A stretch of 64,000 bases of DNA from Comamonas koreensis (GTDB taxonomy: Bacteria; Pseudomonadota; Gammaproteobacteria; Burkholderiales; Burkholderiaceae_C): positions 124,001-188,000 of the forward strand of contig NZ_JAJNCT010000009.1 of NCBI RefSeq assembly GCF_021026195.1, in the 5' to 3' direction. Of this stretch, positions 1 to 8,039 are shown piece by piece. A program made the translations under genes and the position numbers. Positions within the stretch are counted from its first letter, which is position 1. Each line of letters starts with the position of its first letter. The notes under the pieces are model-generated. The model did no database searches. It was not told the origin of the DNA and saw only the letters and a list, made by a program, of their open reading frames with translations.

Positions 1-4
1 GGGT

Positions 5-1099
5 TTATTCAGCAGCAGCGCTGTCGTCGGCCTTGGCGGCGGCCGGCTCGGCCACCTCGTCCTCGTCCGCCGCTTCGGGGGCCGCAGGGGCAGCGGCAGG
101 GCGTGCAGCAATCGCCTTGGCCTGGGCGGCGCGGTGCAGGTGGCGCTCGACCGCAGCGGGGTGCATGCCGTACATGTCGGCAAACTCGGCCACGCTCTTG
201 CCGCTGGCGGCATGGGCGGTCGCCAGAGCCTCGGCCTTGGCGTCGAACTCGGCCACTTCCTGCATGGCAGCAGCGAGCATCGCCTGGGTTGCTTCATCCT
301 TGACCTGGACCTTGGCCAGGAAGTCGTCGCGGCTCAGGTCCGATGCAATATAGGCCATGCCGATGCGGCGGCGCAGCTTGAGCTGCAGGTCTTCGCCGTC
401 GCGCGGCTTGCGGCGGCGGAAGGACTCCACCAGCGCATGGAACACATGCTCAGGCGCCATCGCCTCGACCACCTGGCCCTGCAGGTCATGGCGGGGCTGG
501 CCCATTGCCACGGCGTTCAGGTAGCGGGTCGAGCGGGTATGCAGGCCCAGGGCCACCTTCAGCTCGCCCTTCTCGAACGCGTCGGGGTGGGCGGCCATCA
601 GGTCCTGGAACACACCGCGCTTGAGCGGCAGCGGCTGGTCGCCAAACAGAGCGGGGTACAAACCTGCGAGCTTTTCCACCACCGGGTGGCGGGGACGCGG
701 AGGCGCCTTGGGCGCTGCAGGGGTGGCCTGGCCACCGTCACGGCGCGGGCCACGGCCGCCAGCACCCTGGCCTTCGCGGCGTGCGCCGTTGCCGGGCTTG
801 TTGCTGCGGCGGGGGGTCTGGCCGCTGCGGGCGGGGCGCTCGCTGCGTGCCTGGCGTTGCACCGGCGCGGCGTCGGCCTCGACCGGGGCAGGCGCAGCTG
901 CCACTTCCAGCGCATGGCCCTTGGTGGCCGCGCGCAACGCATCGGCCATGGCCGAGTTCAGCACCGGCGCTTGGCCTGCAGGGCGCTCGCGGCGCTCTTG
1001 CTTGGGCTGGCGACGCGTATCACCGCCCGCTGCGGGCGCTGCCGCAGCTGGTGCCGGTGCGGAAGCATCAGAAGAGGTGGGGAGGGTCGGTTCGGTCAT
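5..1099 (-). CDS. proQ: ProQ/FinO-family RNA chaperone
   Basis: Probable RNA-binding chaperone of the ProQ/FinO family, which binds structured small RNAs and mRNA 3' ends. The protein is 364 aa from the chosen ATG (MTEPTLPTSS). About 135 N-terminal residues are Ala/Pro/Arg-rich and look disordered. The ProQ/FinO domain follows, starting near HPVVEKLAGLYPALFG and containing the basic stretch SFRRRKP. A helical segment and an acidic Ala/Glu tail (ADEDEVAEPAAA) close the protein. An in-frame extension 17 codons upstream exists but carries no family similarity, so the inner start is preferred. The gene stands alone: its stop is 5 bases from the window edge and the next gene upstream is a separate unit. 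E. coli ProQ is about 230 aa, so the low-complexity extension is the notable difference. Family assignment is firm; the RNA targets are unknown. Confidence 0.88.
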   Translation of the reverse strand: MTEPTLPTSSDASAPAPAAAAPAAGGDTRRQPKQERRERPAGQAPVLNSAMADALRAATKGHALEVAAAPAPVEADAAPVQRQARSERPARSGQTPRRSNKPGNGARREGQGAGGRGPRRDGGQATPAAPKAPPRPRHPVVEKLAGLYPALFGDQPLPLKRGVFQDLMAAHPDAFEKGELKVALGLHTRSTRYLNAVAMGQPRHDLQGQVVEAMAPEHVFHALVESFRRRKPRDGEDLQLKLRRRIGMAYIASDLSRDDFLAKVQVKDEATQAMLAAAMQEVAEFDAKAEALATAHAASGKSVAEFADMYGMHPAAVERHLHRAAQAKAIAARPAAAPAAPEAADEDEVAEPAAAKADDSAAAE

Positions 1100-1194
1100 A
1101 AACAGAGGCTGGCGCAGAAAAAAGTGCAGACCCGCCATCAGCAGCTGCACCGGTAAAAAGCAAAACGCCCTGGATCACCCAAGGCAAGACTGCA

Positions 1195-1222
1195 AGTATA
1201 ACGAATCAAGCCCATCACCAAG
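1195..1222 (-). promoter_or_regulatory. possible sigma-70 promoter of proQ
   Basis: On the minus strand a TATACT hexamer (plus-strand 1195-1200) is preceded, with a 16-base spacer, by CTTGGT (1217-1222). This is a reasonable -10 with a poor -35, about 95 bases upstream of the proQ start. It is suggested by sequence only. Confidence 0.35.
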
Positions 1223-1334
1223 TAAGCAGCTGCACACCTTGCGTGGGCTTTCAGGCGCAGGCGGCGGCGCAGGTTTTGTGCCCATCCAGGCCATGCAAAA
1301 CCTGCGCGCGCTGCAAGCGGTCCTCCATAGGTGA

Positions 1335-2114
1335 TCAATAGGTGCCCGGGTACTCGCCGCCGTCGATCAGCCAGCTCTGCCCGGTTACATAGCCGGTGTG
1401 CTGCGACGCCAGGTAGGCGATGAGTGCGCCCACCTCCTGGGGCCGGCCAAAGCGGCCGGCGGGGTTGGCGGCCTCGCGGCTTTGGCGCACCTGGGCCGGC
1501 GAGCGCCCGCTTTGCTGGGCGAGCTTGTCGATGTGGCGGGCCTGTGCATCGGTGTCGAACGCGCCGGGCAGCACATTGTTGATGGTGACGTTGTGGCGCA
1601 CCGTCTGGCGCGCCAGCCCAGCCACAAAGCCGACCAGGCCCGAGCGCGCGCCATTGGACAGCCCCAGCTCGGCATGCGCCGCCTTGACGCTGCGCGAGAC
1701 GATATTGATGATGCGCCCGTAGCCGCGCTGCTGCATGCCATCGACCACGCGGCGCATCATGTCGATGGGGCCGACCATCATCATGTCCAGCGCCTCGTGC
1801 CAGGTCTCGTCGCTCCAGTCTCGGAAGTCACCCGGCGGGTAGCCGTCGGAGTTGTTGACCAGAATGTCCGGCTGCGGGCAGGCAGCCAGCGCGGCTTCGC
1901 GGCCCGCCTTCTTGGTGATGTCAGCCACCACATAGCGCACCGGGCGGCCACACTCGGCCGACAAGGCCTGCGCCGCCGCCTGCAAGCTGCTTTCGGTGCG
2001 CGCGGCGATCACCACGTCCACCCCTTCCAGCGCCAGCTGGCGCGCCGCTGCATAGCCCATGCCCTTGCTGCCGCCCCAGACCAGCGCTGCCTTGCCCGTC
2101 AATCCCAGATCCAT
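1335..2114 (-). CDS. atypical short-chain dehydrogenase/reductase lacking Tyr-Lys
   Basis: Rossmann-fold SDR-family protein of 259 aa. The dinucleotide loop is visible as GGSKGMG (residues 14-20), and NNSD (87-90) stands where NNAG is usual. The catalytic Ser140 is present in NIVS. At the spacing where SDRs have YxxxK, this protein has Ser153-Asn-Gly-Ala-Arg157, so both the Tyr and the Lys are replaced. A divergent SDR branch with SNxxR at this place is known to me as a recurring variant, so this is probably not a sequencing error. Last gene of a five-gene leftward run, 21 bp after the FAD reductase. It may reduce or bind a carbonyl intermediate of the island's pathway; the substrate is unknown. 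Confidence 0.85.
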   Translation of the reverse strand: MDLGLTGKAALVWGGSKGMGYAAARQLALEGVDVVIAARTESSLQAAAQALSAECGRPVRYVVADITKKAGREAALAACPQPDILVNNSDGYPPGDFRDWSDETWHEALDMMMVGPIDMMRRVVDGMQQRGYGRIINIVSRSVKAAHAELGLSNGARSGLVGFVAGLARQTVRHNVTINNVLPGAFDTDAQARHIDKLAQQSGRSPAQVRQSREAANPAGRFGRPQEVGALIAYLASQHTGYVTGQSWLIDGGEYPGTY

Positions 2115-2135
2115 GGTGTTGTTCCTTAGCTCGGC

Positions 2136-3170
2136 TTAGTGTTGCTCGCTCAGTTCGGCCACAGCGGCCGCTTCGTTCTGGAAGATGAAGCTGTCGCTGT
2201 AGATCTTGTCCAGCGCCGCCCCCGACAGGGCCATCAGCGCCTTGGCATCGGCAATCATATGGGGCGAGCCACACAGATAGATCGAATGCTCGGACAGGTC
2301 CTCGAAGTCCTCGGCAATGGCGTCCTGCACATAGCCGCGCCGGCCGGTCCAGCTATCGGACGGGCGCGAGAGCACCGGCACAAACGTGAATTCATACAAC
2401 TGCCCGGCCCAGGCCGCGATCTCGTCGAGCAGGTACAGATCTGCCTCGCTGCGCATGCCCCAGTAGAAATGGATCGGCGGGCAATCCGCATCGCCCAGCA
2501 GCGATTCCAGGATCGCCTTGATCGGCGCAAAGCCGGTGCCGGTGGCGGCAAACACCATCGGCTGGTAGTCCTGCGCGCGGTAGTAAAAGCTGCCATGGGG
2601 CAGCTCCACATCCAGCACATCGCCTACCGCCATCGTCGCCAGCAGGCCATCGGTAAAGCGCCCGCCGGCAATCTTGCGGATCTGCAGGCTGATGCGCCGG
2701 CCCTGCGGCGGCGTGGCCATCGAGAAGCTGCGGTGCTCGCCGCCGGGCAGGCAGATGTTCAGGTACTGGCCAGGCACATAGCGCAGGCCGTGGTCCTCGG
2801 GCAGGTCCAGCGCCAGGTGGTAGATATCGGGCGTGTGCATGCGCAGCTCGGCCACAGTGGCCTGCACCCGGGTGGCTGCGGAGCTGTCCGGCCCCGTCGC
2901 GATGCTGATGACCAGATCCGACTGCGCCCGGGCCTGGCAGGCCAGCGCATAGCCCTGGGCATGTTCTTCCTCGCTCATGGCCAGCGGCAGCTCGCCATCG
3001 GCATAGGCAAACGCGCCCGCTTCCACCTTCATGCGGCAGGTGCCGCAGCCGCCGAAAGTGCAGTCATGGGGCAGCGCCACGCCCTGGCGGGTGGCGGCGT
3101 CGAGCACCGATTCATCGGCACCCACGTCAAACGATTGCTGCGTCTGCAGCCACTGTACGCGGTAGTTCAT
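2136..3170 (-). CDS. 2Fe-2S/FAD/NAD(P)H oxidoreductase (electron-supplying reductase)
   Basis: Single-chain reductase of 344 aa in the phenol-hydroxylase-P5, benzoate-dioxygenase-reductase and CDP-glucoseen-reductase class. The N-terminal plant-type ferredoxin domain holds Cys37, Cys42, Cys45 and Cys78 (CTFGGCGTC ... ACQA). An FAD domain follows with HRSFSMA, then an NAD(P) domain with AATGTGFAPI and a terminal YLCGSP motif. Such proteins pass electrons from NAD(P)H to an oxygenase or to small ferredoxins. It lies in the leftward operon with a diiron protein, and two stand-alone ferredoxins sit on the opposite strand, so it is the likely electron entry point of the system. The domain reading is firm; the oxygenase partner is inferred from position. 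Confidence 0.9.
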   Translation of the reverse strand: MNYRVQWLQTQQSFDVGADESVLDAATRQGVALPHDCTFGGCGTCRMKVEAGAFAYADGELPLAMSEEEHAQGYALACQARAQSDLVISIATGPDSSAATRVQATVAELRMHTPDIYHLALDLPEDHGLRYVPGQYLNICLPGGEHRSFSMATPPQGRRISLQIRKIAGGRFTDGLLATMAVGDVLDVELPHGSFYYRAQDYQPMVFAATGTGFAPIKAILESLLGDADCPPIHFYWGMRSEADLYLLDEIAAWAGQLYEFTFVPVLSRPSDSWTGRRGYVQDAIAEDFEDLSEHSIYLCGSPHMIADAKALMALSGAALDKIYSDSFIFQNEAAAVAELSEQH

Positions 3171-3200
3171 CGCAGACCTCAGCTCGGTTGTCCCTGGCGC

Positions 3201-3677
3201 TTATTTCTTGATGTCGGCCTGCACCAGCACATCGGCTGCGGCGCCCAGGTGGTCTTTCAAGGCTTGCAAGGCGGCCACGCCACAGGCGGTGTCCTGCTCG
3301 CCATTGCCGCCCGACAGGCCCACGCCGCCAATCACCTCGCCGTTGACGACGATGGGGTAGCCACCCACGAAGACCGCAAACTTGCCCTCAAAGCTCCACT
3401 GGATGCCAAAGGCCTCGTTGCCCGGCAGCGCCGGCCCATTGGGCAAGGTGTTGAACAGGTGCGTGGAGCGCTTGTGCCCTGCGGCCGTGAAGGCCTTGTT
3501 CCAGGCGATCTGCGGGCCGGTGACGCGGGCGCCATCCATGCGTTCGAGCACCAGCGGAAAGCCGCCTTCGTCGGTGATGCAGACCGTCTCGGTCACGCCA
3601 ATTTCCTTGGCCTTGGCCAGCGCGGCCAGGGACATCACACGGGCTTCCGCCAGTTCCAGTTTCAGTGCGCTTTTCAT
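3201..3677 (-). CDS. GlcG/HbpS-family protein
   Basis: Small alpha/beta protein of 158 aa of the GlcG/HbpS (DUF336) family. Members bind heme or cobalamin-like ligands or accompany oxidases and aldehyde or diol catabolic genes. Family marks are the N-terminal helix with EARVMSLAALAKAKEIG, the ITDEGGFPLVLERMDGA strand region and the VVNGEVIGGVGLSGG signature near residue 115. No signal peptide is seen, so it is probably cytoplasmic. It is third in the leftward operon, 24 bp after the aldehyde dehydrogenase and 30 bp before the reductase. It is not next to the glycolate oxidase genes at 13375-15825, so it should not be called glcG on context. Molecular role unknown. Confidence 0.82.
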   Translation of the reverse strand: MKSALKLELAEARVMSLAALAKAKEIGVTETVCITDEGGFPLVLERMDGARVTGPQIAWNKAFTAAGHKRSTHLFNTLPNGPALPGNEAFGIQWSFEGKFAVFVGGYPIVVNGEVIGGVGLSGGNGEQDTACGVAALQALKDHLGAAADVLVQADIKK

Positions 3678-3701
3678 CGTGTTTCCTCTTGCTGTCAGGG
3701 G

Positions 3702-5159
3702 TCAGATACCGCGGTAGACGGTCTTGATCTGGGTAAAAAATTCCAGGCCGGCGCGGCCCGATTCGCGGAAGGTGGAGGTGCTGGAGTTCTTCAGCCCGCC
3801 AAAGGGGGCGTTGACCAGGTTGCCGGTGGTCGTGCGGTTGATCTTGACGGTGCCCGCCTGGATCTCGTTGGTGAACACATGCATGTAGCGCGGGTTCATC
3901 GTGACGATGCTGGCAGACAGCCCGTACTGCGAGTCGTTGGCCTGGCGCAGCGCGTCGTCAAAATCGGCCACCTCGATGATCGCCAGCACCGGGCCGAAGA
4001 TCTCTTCCTGCGCGATGCGCATGCTGTTCTTCACATCGGTAAAGACTGCGGGCGACAGGTAGTAGCCATGGTCGAACTCGCCACCGGTCAGCCGCTCGCC
4101 ACCGCACAGCCAGCGCGCCTCGCTCTTGCCGATGTCGATGTAGCGCTGCACGGTCTGCAGCTGCTTTTCCGTCGCCAAGGGGCCCAGGTCCATGCCCGGG
4201 GCCATGCCGTTGCCGATCTTGAGCTGGGACACGCGCGTCAGCAGCTTGTCGGTAAAGGCCGCCTTCACGCTGGGCACCACCAGGATGCGGCTGGTGCCCG
4301 TGCAGGCCTGGCCGGTCAGCGAGAAGCCGCCCTTGATCGCCAAGTCCACCGCCAGGTTGAGGTCGGCGTCCTCCATCACGATCAGCGGGTTCTTGCCGCC
4401 CAGCTCCATCTGCAAGCGGGTGGAGAGGTGCACGGTGCGGTGGATCTGGGTGCCGGCCGTCGTCGAGCCGGTGAACGAGATCGCGCGGATGGCCTGCGAA
4501 TTGGTGATCACCGGCCCCACCTCGCCCGCGCGGCCGGTGACGCAGTTGACCACGCCTGCGGGCACGCCCGCCTTCTCCAGCGCCTCGACCAGGCGCAGGC
4601 CCGACAGCGGCGCATCCGACGAGGGCTTGAACACCACCGTGTTGCCGGTGATCAGCGCAGGCGCCAGCTTGCGCGCCGGGATGGAGGCGGGAAAGTTCCA
4701 GGGTGAGATCACCGTCACCACACCCAGCGGCTCACGGTGGCTGAACACATGCAGGTTGGCATCGTCCTGTGGGTAGGTCTCGCCGCCCAAGGTCTGGCCT
4801 TCGGTGGCATAAAAACGAAAGGTTTGCGCGCTGCGCAGAAACTCGTCGCGCGCCTGGCTCAGCTGCTTGCCCTCCTCACGGGTCAGCTCCTGCGCAAACT
4901 GCTCCACGTTCTGTTCCAGGTAGCTGGCCGCATCGTTGAGGATCTTGGCGCGCTTGCCAATGGCCAGCTTGCGCCAGCCATCAAAGGCTTTTTGCGCCGC
5001 CTGCACGGCCGCCTCGGCGTCAGCCGGGCCCGATGCCTGAAAACGCCCCACCACATCGCGGGTATCGGCGGGGTTGAGGTTGTCAAAGGTGCTGCCCAGC
5101 AGGCAGGGCACCCAGGCGCCGTCGATATAGTTCAGAAACGTTTGCACGGTGTCAGCCAT
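3702..5159 (-). CDS. NAD(P)-dependent aldehyde dehydrogenase
   Basis: Aldehyde dehydrogenase superfamily, 485 aa, oxidising an aldehyde to its carboxylate. The conserved set is complete: SPWNFP near residue 152, the GSTTAG loop at 231-236, the catalytic-base Glu252 in MELGGKNP, and the nucleophile Cys286 in GQACTGTS. The start at MADTVQTF is chosen because the 29 codons upstream in frame are Pro/Ala-rich and outside the family. Its closest look is to the vanillin, salicylaldehyde or alpha-ketoglutarate-semialdehyde type, but the substrate cannot be read from sequence. It follows the diiron protein gene with a 90-bp gap in the same leftward run, so the aldehyde may arise from that enzyme's reaction. 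Confidence 0.92.
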   Translation of the reverse strand: MADTVQTFLNYIDGAWVPCLLGSTFDNLNPADTRDVVGRFQASGPADAEAAVQAAQKAFDGWRKLAIGKRAKILNDAASYLEQNVEQFAQELTREEGKQLSQARDEFLRSAQTFRFYATEGQTLGGETYPQDDANLHVFSHREPLGVVTVISPWNFPASIPARKLAPALITGNTVVFKPSSDAPLSGLRLVEALEKAGVPAGVVNCVTGRAGEVGPVITNSQAIRAISFTGSTTAGTQIHRTVHLSTRLQMELGGKNPLIVMEDADLNLAVDLAIKGGFSLTGQACTGTSRILVVPSVKAAFTDKLLTRVSQLKIGNGMAPGMDLGPLATEKQLQTVQRYIDIGKSEARWLCGGERLTGGEFDHGYYLSPAVFTDVKNSMRIAQEEIFGPVLAIIEVADFDDALRQANDSQYGLSASIVTMNPRYMHVFTNEIQAGTVKINRTTTGNLVNAPFGGLKNSSTSTFRESGRAGLEFFTQIKTVYRGI

Positions 5160-5249
5160 GGTGGAGAGGTCTTGGAGAGGTGAGGGGTCGGTCACAGCGG
5201 CGGCCGTCAGGGGCGCGCCGCTGCGCGGGGCAAGGGGGTGCAGCAAGGC

Positions 5250-5987
5250 TCAGGCGGCCAGCAGCTCTTCCTGCGAGATCTGCAGGTCCTTGGCCACGTA
5301 GTCGTGGTAGAGCGCCGTGGTGTAGAGCAGGCGCATCTGGGCACCGATCTCGCAGATGCGCAGGCACTTGGCTTGCAGCTCGGGCGTGTTGGCATGCTCC
5401 AGCACGATCTGGTAGCCGCGCTCGCCATGGATTTCGTCAGAGACGATGTGCAGGTCAAAGAACTCGACCTCTTCATCGGTGAAGCCGTACTTGTCACGCA
5501 AGGTGGGCGTCTGCTTGCGGTAGATCGACGGCACCTGTGACTCCAGGCCCACGACCAGGCCAGCCACCGCGACCACCGGGTCTTCGCGCATCGCAATCGA
5601 ATAGCACCAGGCCTGCAGGCCACGCGTGGTGGGCGACATGTTGTTAGGGTCGACCACGCGCTCACGCGTCGTGCCGCAGGCCTCGGCAAAGCGGATCAGC
5701 AGATCGGTGTGGCGGTCGCCACCAATCTCTTCCTCATACATATTGGCCAGCAGGAAGTCCTTGGCCTCCGTCATATGGTCTGGCGTGCGGGCGTACAGAT
5801 AGGCCAGGTAGTCGGCAAACGGGCCCACATAGTGGTAGTGGTTCTCGGCCCAGCGCGCCAGGTGCTCACGGCTCAGGCGGCCGGTGGCCCAGGCCACGCT
5901 GAAAGGGGCCTTGTTGGCGCTTTTGCCCTTGATCGCATTCTCAAGCGCAGCGCGAAATTCGTCGCGGTTCATCAGTGTTTGGGTCAT
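5250..5987 (-). CDS. heme-oxygenase-like diiron protein (TenA/PqqC/CADD fold)
   Basis: All-helical protein of 245 aa of the PqqC/TenA-like iron-containing redox enzyme family. It has the full ligand pattern of heme-oxygenase-like diiron oxygenases as in CADD: Glu86 and His93 (EEIGGDRH), Glu149 (GLESQVP), then His180, Asp184 and His187 (HIVSDEIH). Characterised relatives use O2 at a two-iron centre for N-oxygenation, C-C cleavage or decarboxylation; classic PqqC lacks the metal. The start ATG has a good ribosome site (AGAGGAAC) and an operator-like palindrome 64 bases upstream. First gene of the leftward run with an aldehyde dehydrogenase, a ferredoxin reductase and an SDR, and divergent from two ferredoxin genes. 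The fold and ligands are seen, the oxygenase function is inferred, and the substrate is unknown. Confidence 0.82.
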   Translation of the reverse strand: MTQTLMNRDEFRAALENAIKGKSANKAPFSVAWATGRLSREHLARWAENHYHYVGPFADYLAYLYARTPDHMTEAKDFLLANMYEEEIGGDRHTDLLIRFAEACGTTRERVVDPNNMSPTTRGLQAWCYSIAMREDPVVAVAGLVVGLESQVPSIYRKQTPTLRDKYGFTDEEVEFFDLHIVSDEIHGERGYQIVLEHANTPELQAKCLRICEIGAQMRLLYTTALYHDYVAKDLQISQEELLAA

Positions 5988-6050
5988 GGCGGGTTCCTCT
6001 GAAATGTTGGGGTGTCGCCAAGTCAAACCGATCCAAGCGACGGAGTTAGA

Positions 6051-6063
6051 ATACTGTATACAG
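6051..6063 (-). promoter_or_regulatory. GTATACAGTATAC-type operator, diiron operon
   Basis: The minus strand reads CTGTATACAGTAT, an 11-base match to the core GTATACAGTAT found upstream of the ferredoxin genes. It lies 64 bases before the diiron protein start. Probable binding site of the island's GntR regulator (inference). Confidence 0.6.
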
Positions 6064-6251
6064 AAAACATGGTCAATGTTTTCGCACCACCTCCACCCTC
6101 AGTGCTTACCCCTATCTGCACCGACACCCATAAGACAGCATCGCTATTTCACAGTAACAAGGCCTTGATAATTCTGTATTTCCCAGTGCCACAACCCAAC
6201 CCAAAATCCCCCTGCATCACGTTATCCCTAATACATCCACAACATCTGTTT

Positions 6252-6264
6252 GTATACAGTATAC
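6252..6264 (+). promoter_or_regulatory. GTATACAGTATAC operator, ferredoxin operon
   Basis: GTATACAGTATAC is two GTATAC hexamers separated by one base, the most complete copy in the island. It sits 23 bases before the ferredoxin ATG, where a bound repressor would block transcription or ribosome access. Confidence 0.62.
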
Positions 6265-6287
6265 GTAATTGCAATGCGGAGGATGCC

Positions 6288-6644
6288 ATGCCCCAGATCA
6301 CCTTTCACAAGAACGGCCAGACCTTCCAAGGCGAGGTCAAGAGCGGCGCCAACCTGGTGGTACGCGCGGGGATCAAGCAGTTCCCCTTTCCCCACCTGGC
6401 CTACCAGTGCGGCATGGGCAAATGCGCCACCTGCGCCTGCAAGGTGCTGGCGGGGGCTGAGCACCTGCCGGCGCCGAACTGGAAAGAAAAGAAGCAGTTG
6501 GGCGCGCATCTGGACGAGGGCTTTCGCCTGGTCTGCCAGCTCTGGCCCGAGCACGACCTGGAGCTGGAACAAGTACCGCTGCCGGCCAGCCCCGCCAGCG
6601 CCACCCAAGCCGCAGGCACGGCGCCAGCCACCCCCGCAGTCTGA
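6288..6644 (+). CDS. 2Fe-2S ferredoxin (first of two)
   Basis: Plant-type 2Fe-2S ferredoxin of 118 aa, an electron carrier. The cluster ligands are Cys41, Cys46 and Cys49 in CGMGKCATC and Cys83 in LVCQLW; an extra Cys51 follows. The Ala/Pro-rich C-terminal 20 residues go beyond the fold. The start ATG is preceded by GCGGAGGAT, a good ribosome site, while the longer open frame upstream runs through the AT-rich promoter region and is rejected. It starts a rightward run with an unknown protein, a second ferredoxin, a transporter and an OCD-like protein. It probably shuttles electrons between the reductase at 2136-3170 and the diiron protein; the pairing is inferred. Confidence 0.9.
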   Translation: MPQITFHKNGQTFQGEVKSGANLVVRAGIKQFPFPHLAYQCGMGKCATCACKVLAGAEHLPAPNWKEKKQLGAHLDEGFRLVCQLWPEHDLELEQVPLPASPASATQAAGTAPATPAV

Positions 6645-6653
6645 GGAATGCCC

Positions 6654-6971
6654 ATGTTTGTGATCTTGACCAGCAAGCCCGGCCAGTACCGCACCCAGCC
6701 CAATGCCGACATTGCGCTGTGCGAAGCCTGGGACTACCACTTCTGCGGCCGCCTGCTGGCCCACTTTGCCGTGGGCGAGCTGCTGCGCGAAACCAAGGTG
6801 CAGGTGATCGAAGAAGGCCCTGGCGGCACCACCAACCGGGTGCCGTCCAAGTTTCTGGAGCGCTTTGATTCGCTGGAGCAAGCCCGCCAGGAGCTGCAGC
6901 ACCTGTGCCAGTTCGGCGCGCTTGATGCCACCCTGACAGCAGCACCCCTCCCCGCCCCTTCTGCCGCCTGA
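6654..6971 (+). CDS. unknown small protein between two ferredoxins
   Basis: I do not recognise this protein (105 aa from MFVILTSKPGQYRT). It has no signal peptide, membrane segment or clear cofactor motif. Three cysteines (in ALCEAWDYHFCG and LQHLCQF) are too scattered for an iron-sulfur site. The C-terminus is Ala/Pro-rich like that of the preceding ferredoxin. A second ATG two codons upstream exists; the inner one is better spaced from GAGGA. It lies 9 bp after ferredoxin 1 and 9 bp before ferredoxin 2, so it is surely co-transcribed. It may be an accessory or docking subunit of the electron-transfer system, which is inference from position only. Confidence 0.75.
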   Translation: MFVILTSKPGQYRTQPNADIALCEAWDYHFCGRLLAHFAVGELLRETKVQVIEEGPGGTTNRVPSKFLERFDSLEQARQELQHLCQFGALDATLTAAPLPAPSAA

Positions 6972-6980
6972 TTGCCCCGT

Positions 6981-7271
6981 ATGCCCACCATCACCTTTGT
7001 CAGCAACGACAACAAAACCGTCGAAGCCCCGGAAAACAGCAACCTGCTGCGCGTATCGCTGCGCGAGAAAGGCGGCATCCCTTTCAAATGCGGCGGCGGC
7101 CTGTGCGGCACCTGCAAATGCCGCATTGAAGAAGGCCTGGCCCACACCGATGCGATCAAGGCCAAGGAGCGCAAGCATTTCAGCGATGAAGAGTTTGCCG
7201 CCGGCCACCGCCTGGCCTGCCAGACCTTTGTCAACGGCGACATCAAGGTCAGCTGGGTGCCCCGGCCATGA
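6981..7271 (+). CDS. 2Fe-2S ferredoxin (second of two)
   Basis: Compact plant-type 2Fe-2S ferredoxin of 96 aa. The ligands are Cys37, Cys42 and Cys45 in CGGGLCGTC and Cys80 in RLACQTF. An upstream in-frame TTG is possible but the ATG at MPTITFVSN matches the usual start of the fold. No strong ribosome site is visible, so translation may be coupled to the gene before it. Its stop overlaps the start of the transporter gene (ATGA). It is distinct in sequence from ferredoxin 1 (CGGGLCGTC against CGMGKCATC). Two different carriers therefore serve the same island, perhaps in series or for two acceptors. Confidence 0.9.
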   Translation: MPTITFVSNDNKTVEAPENSNLLRVSLREKGGIPFKCGGGLCGTCKCRIEEGLAHTDAIKAKERKHFSDEEFAAGHRLACQTFVNGDIKVSWVPRP

Positions 7272-8014
7272 GCGCCTGGGCAGCGATGGCCGAGCACCTC
7301 TCCTGGGGCCGCTACCTGGCCATGGGGCTGATGGTGCTCGCCGGTGCCGCCATGCAGGGCGTGGGCGGCCTGGGCTATGCGATGTTCTGCGCGCCGTTAG
7401 CGGCGATCTTCTTCCCCGAACTGGTGCCCGGCCCCTTGCTGGCCGTGGGTGCACCGCTGGCCTTGCTGGCGTATCTGCGTGAGCGCGAGGCCCTCAACCG
7501 CCAGGTCGCTGCCGCCACCTTGGTGGGCCGGGTCATCGGCACGTGCGCCGCCGCCGGGCTGCTGGTGCTGTTCAGCGCCCATGCGCTGTCCATTCTGTTT
7601 GCCGTGCTGATCCTGGCCGCCGTCAGCCTCAGCACCATGGGCTGGCGCGTTCAGCCCAGCACCACCAACCTGTCGATTGCCGGTGTGGCCAGCGGCATCA
7701 TGGGCACCATCACCGCCGCGGGCGGCCCGCCGTTTGCGATTGCGATGCAGCACCTGGCGCCGGCGACGATGCGCTCCACCCTGGGCGTGGTCTTTTTTGC
7801 CGGCACCATCGTCTCGCTCACAGCGCTTGCCTGGGTGGGCCGCATGGGCAGCGGCCAATGGCTGCTCAGCCTGGTGCTGCTGCCTTGGATGCTGGGCGGC
7901 TTTCTGGCTTCCAACCGCCTGGCCCGCCATATCTCCAAGGCCACCATCCGCCGCTGGCTGCTGGGCACCGCCGCCGTCAGCGCCTGCATCATCCTGCTGC
8001 GCGTCTGGCTCTGA
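7268..8014 (+). CDS. TauE/SafE (TSUP) family transporter
   Basis: Integral membrane protein of 248 aa with about eight hydrophobic segments and the TSUP-family pattern of two similar halves: AAMQGVGGLGYAMFCAPLAA early, and GVASGIMGTITAAGGPPFAIA in the second half. Characterised relatives export sulfite, sulfoacetate or related small anions, or import them. It overlaps the second ferredoxin gene by four bases and precedes the OCD-like gene, so it is part of the same rightward operon. This suggests the pathway releases or takes up a small organic or sulfur-containing anion, which is inference. Family assignment is good. Confidence 0.85.
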   Translation: MSAWAAMAEHLSWGRYLAMGLMVLAGAAMQGVGGLGYAMFCAPLAAIFFPELVPGPLLAVGAPLALLAYLREREALNRQVAAATLVGRVIGTCAAAGLLVLFSAHALSILFAVLILAAVSLSTMGWRVQPSTTNLSIAGVASGIMGTITAAGGPPFAIAMQHLAPATMRSTLGVVFFAGTIVSLTALAWVGRMGSGQWLLSLVLLPWMLGGFLASNRLARHISKATIRRWLLGTAAVSACIILLRVWL

Positions 8015-8039
8015 TTTCCACCCCACTCCACCACACACC

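Larger units (their letters stand above)
5988..6287. promoter_or_regulatory. divergent promoter region between diiron protein and ferredoxin genes
   Basis: 300 bases without a gene, distinctly more AT-rich than the flanks. It contains two copies of the island's recurrent palindrome, one near each divergent start (6051-6063 and 6252-6264). The middle holds no further coding signal. It probably carries both promoters under one regulator. Confidence 0.7.

Noticed and set aside
3201..3677. Naming this gene glcG as part of the glycolate operon
   Set aside because: It is about 10 kb from glcE/glcF and inside another operon; the family is widespread in unrelated clusters.
2139..4706. Open frame of over 800 codons on the plus strand opposite the reductase, GlcG-like and aldehyde dehydrogenase genes
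   Set aside because: It lies fully antisense to three clear genes, has His/Gln/Arg/Ala-rich composition typical of GC-biased shadow frames, and no ribosome site or motif.
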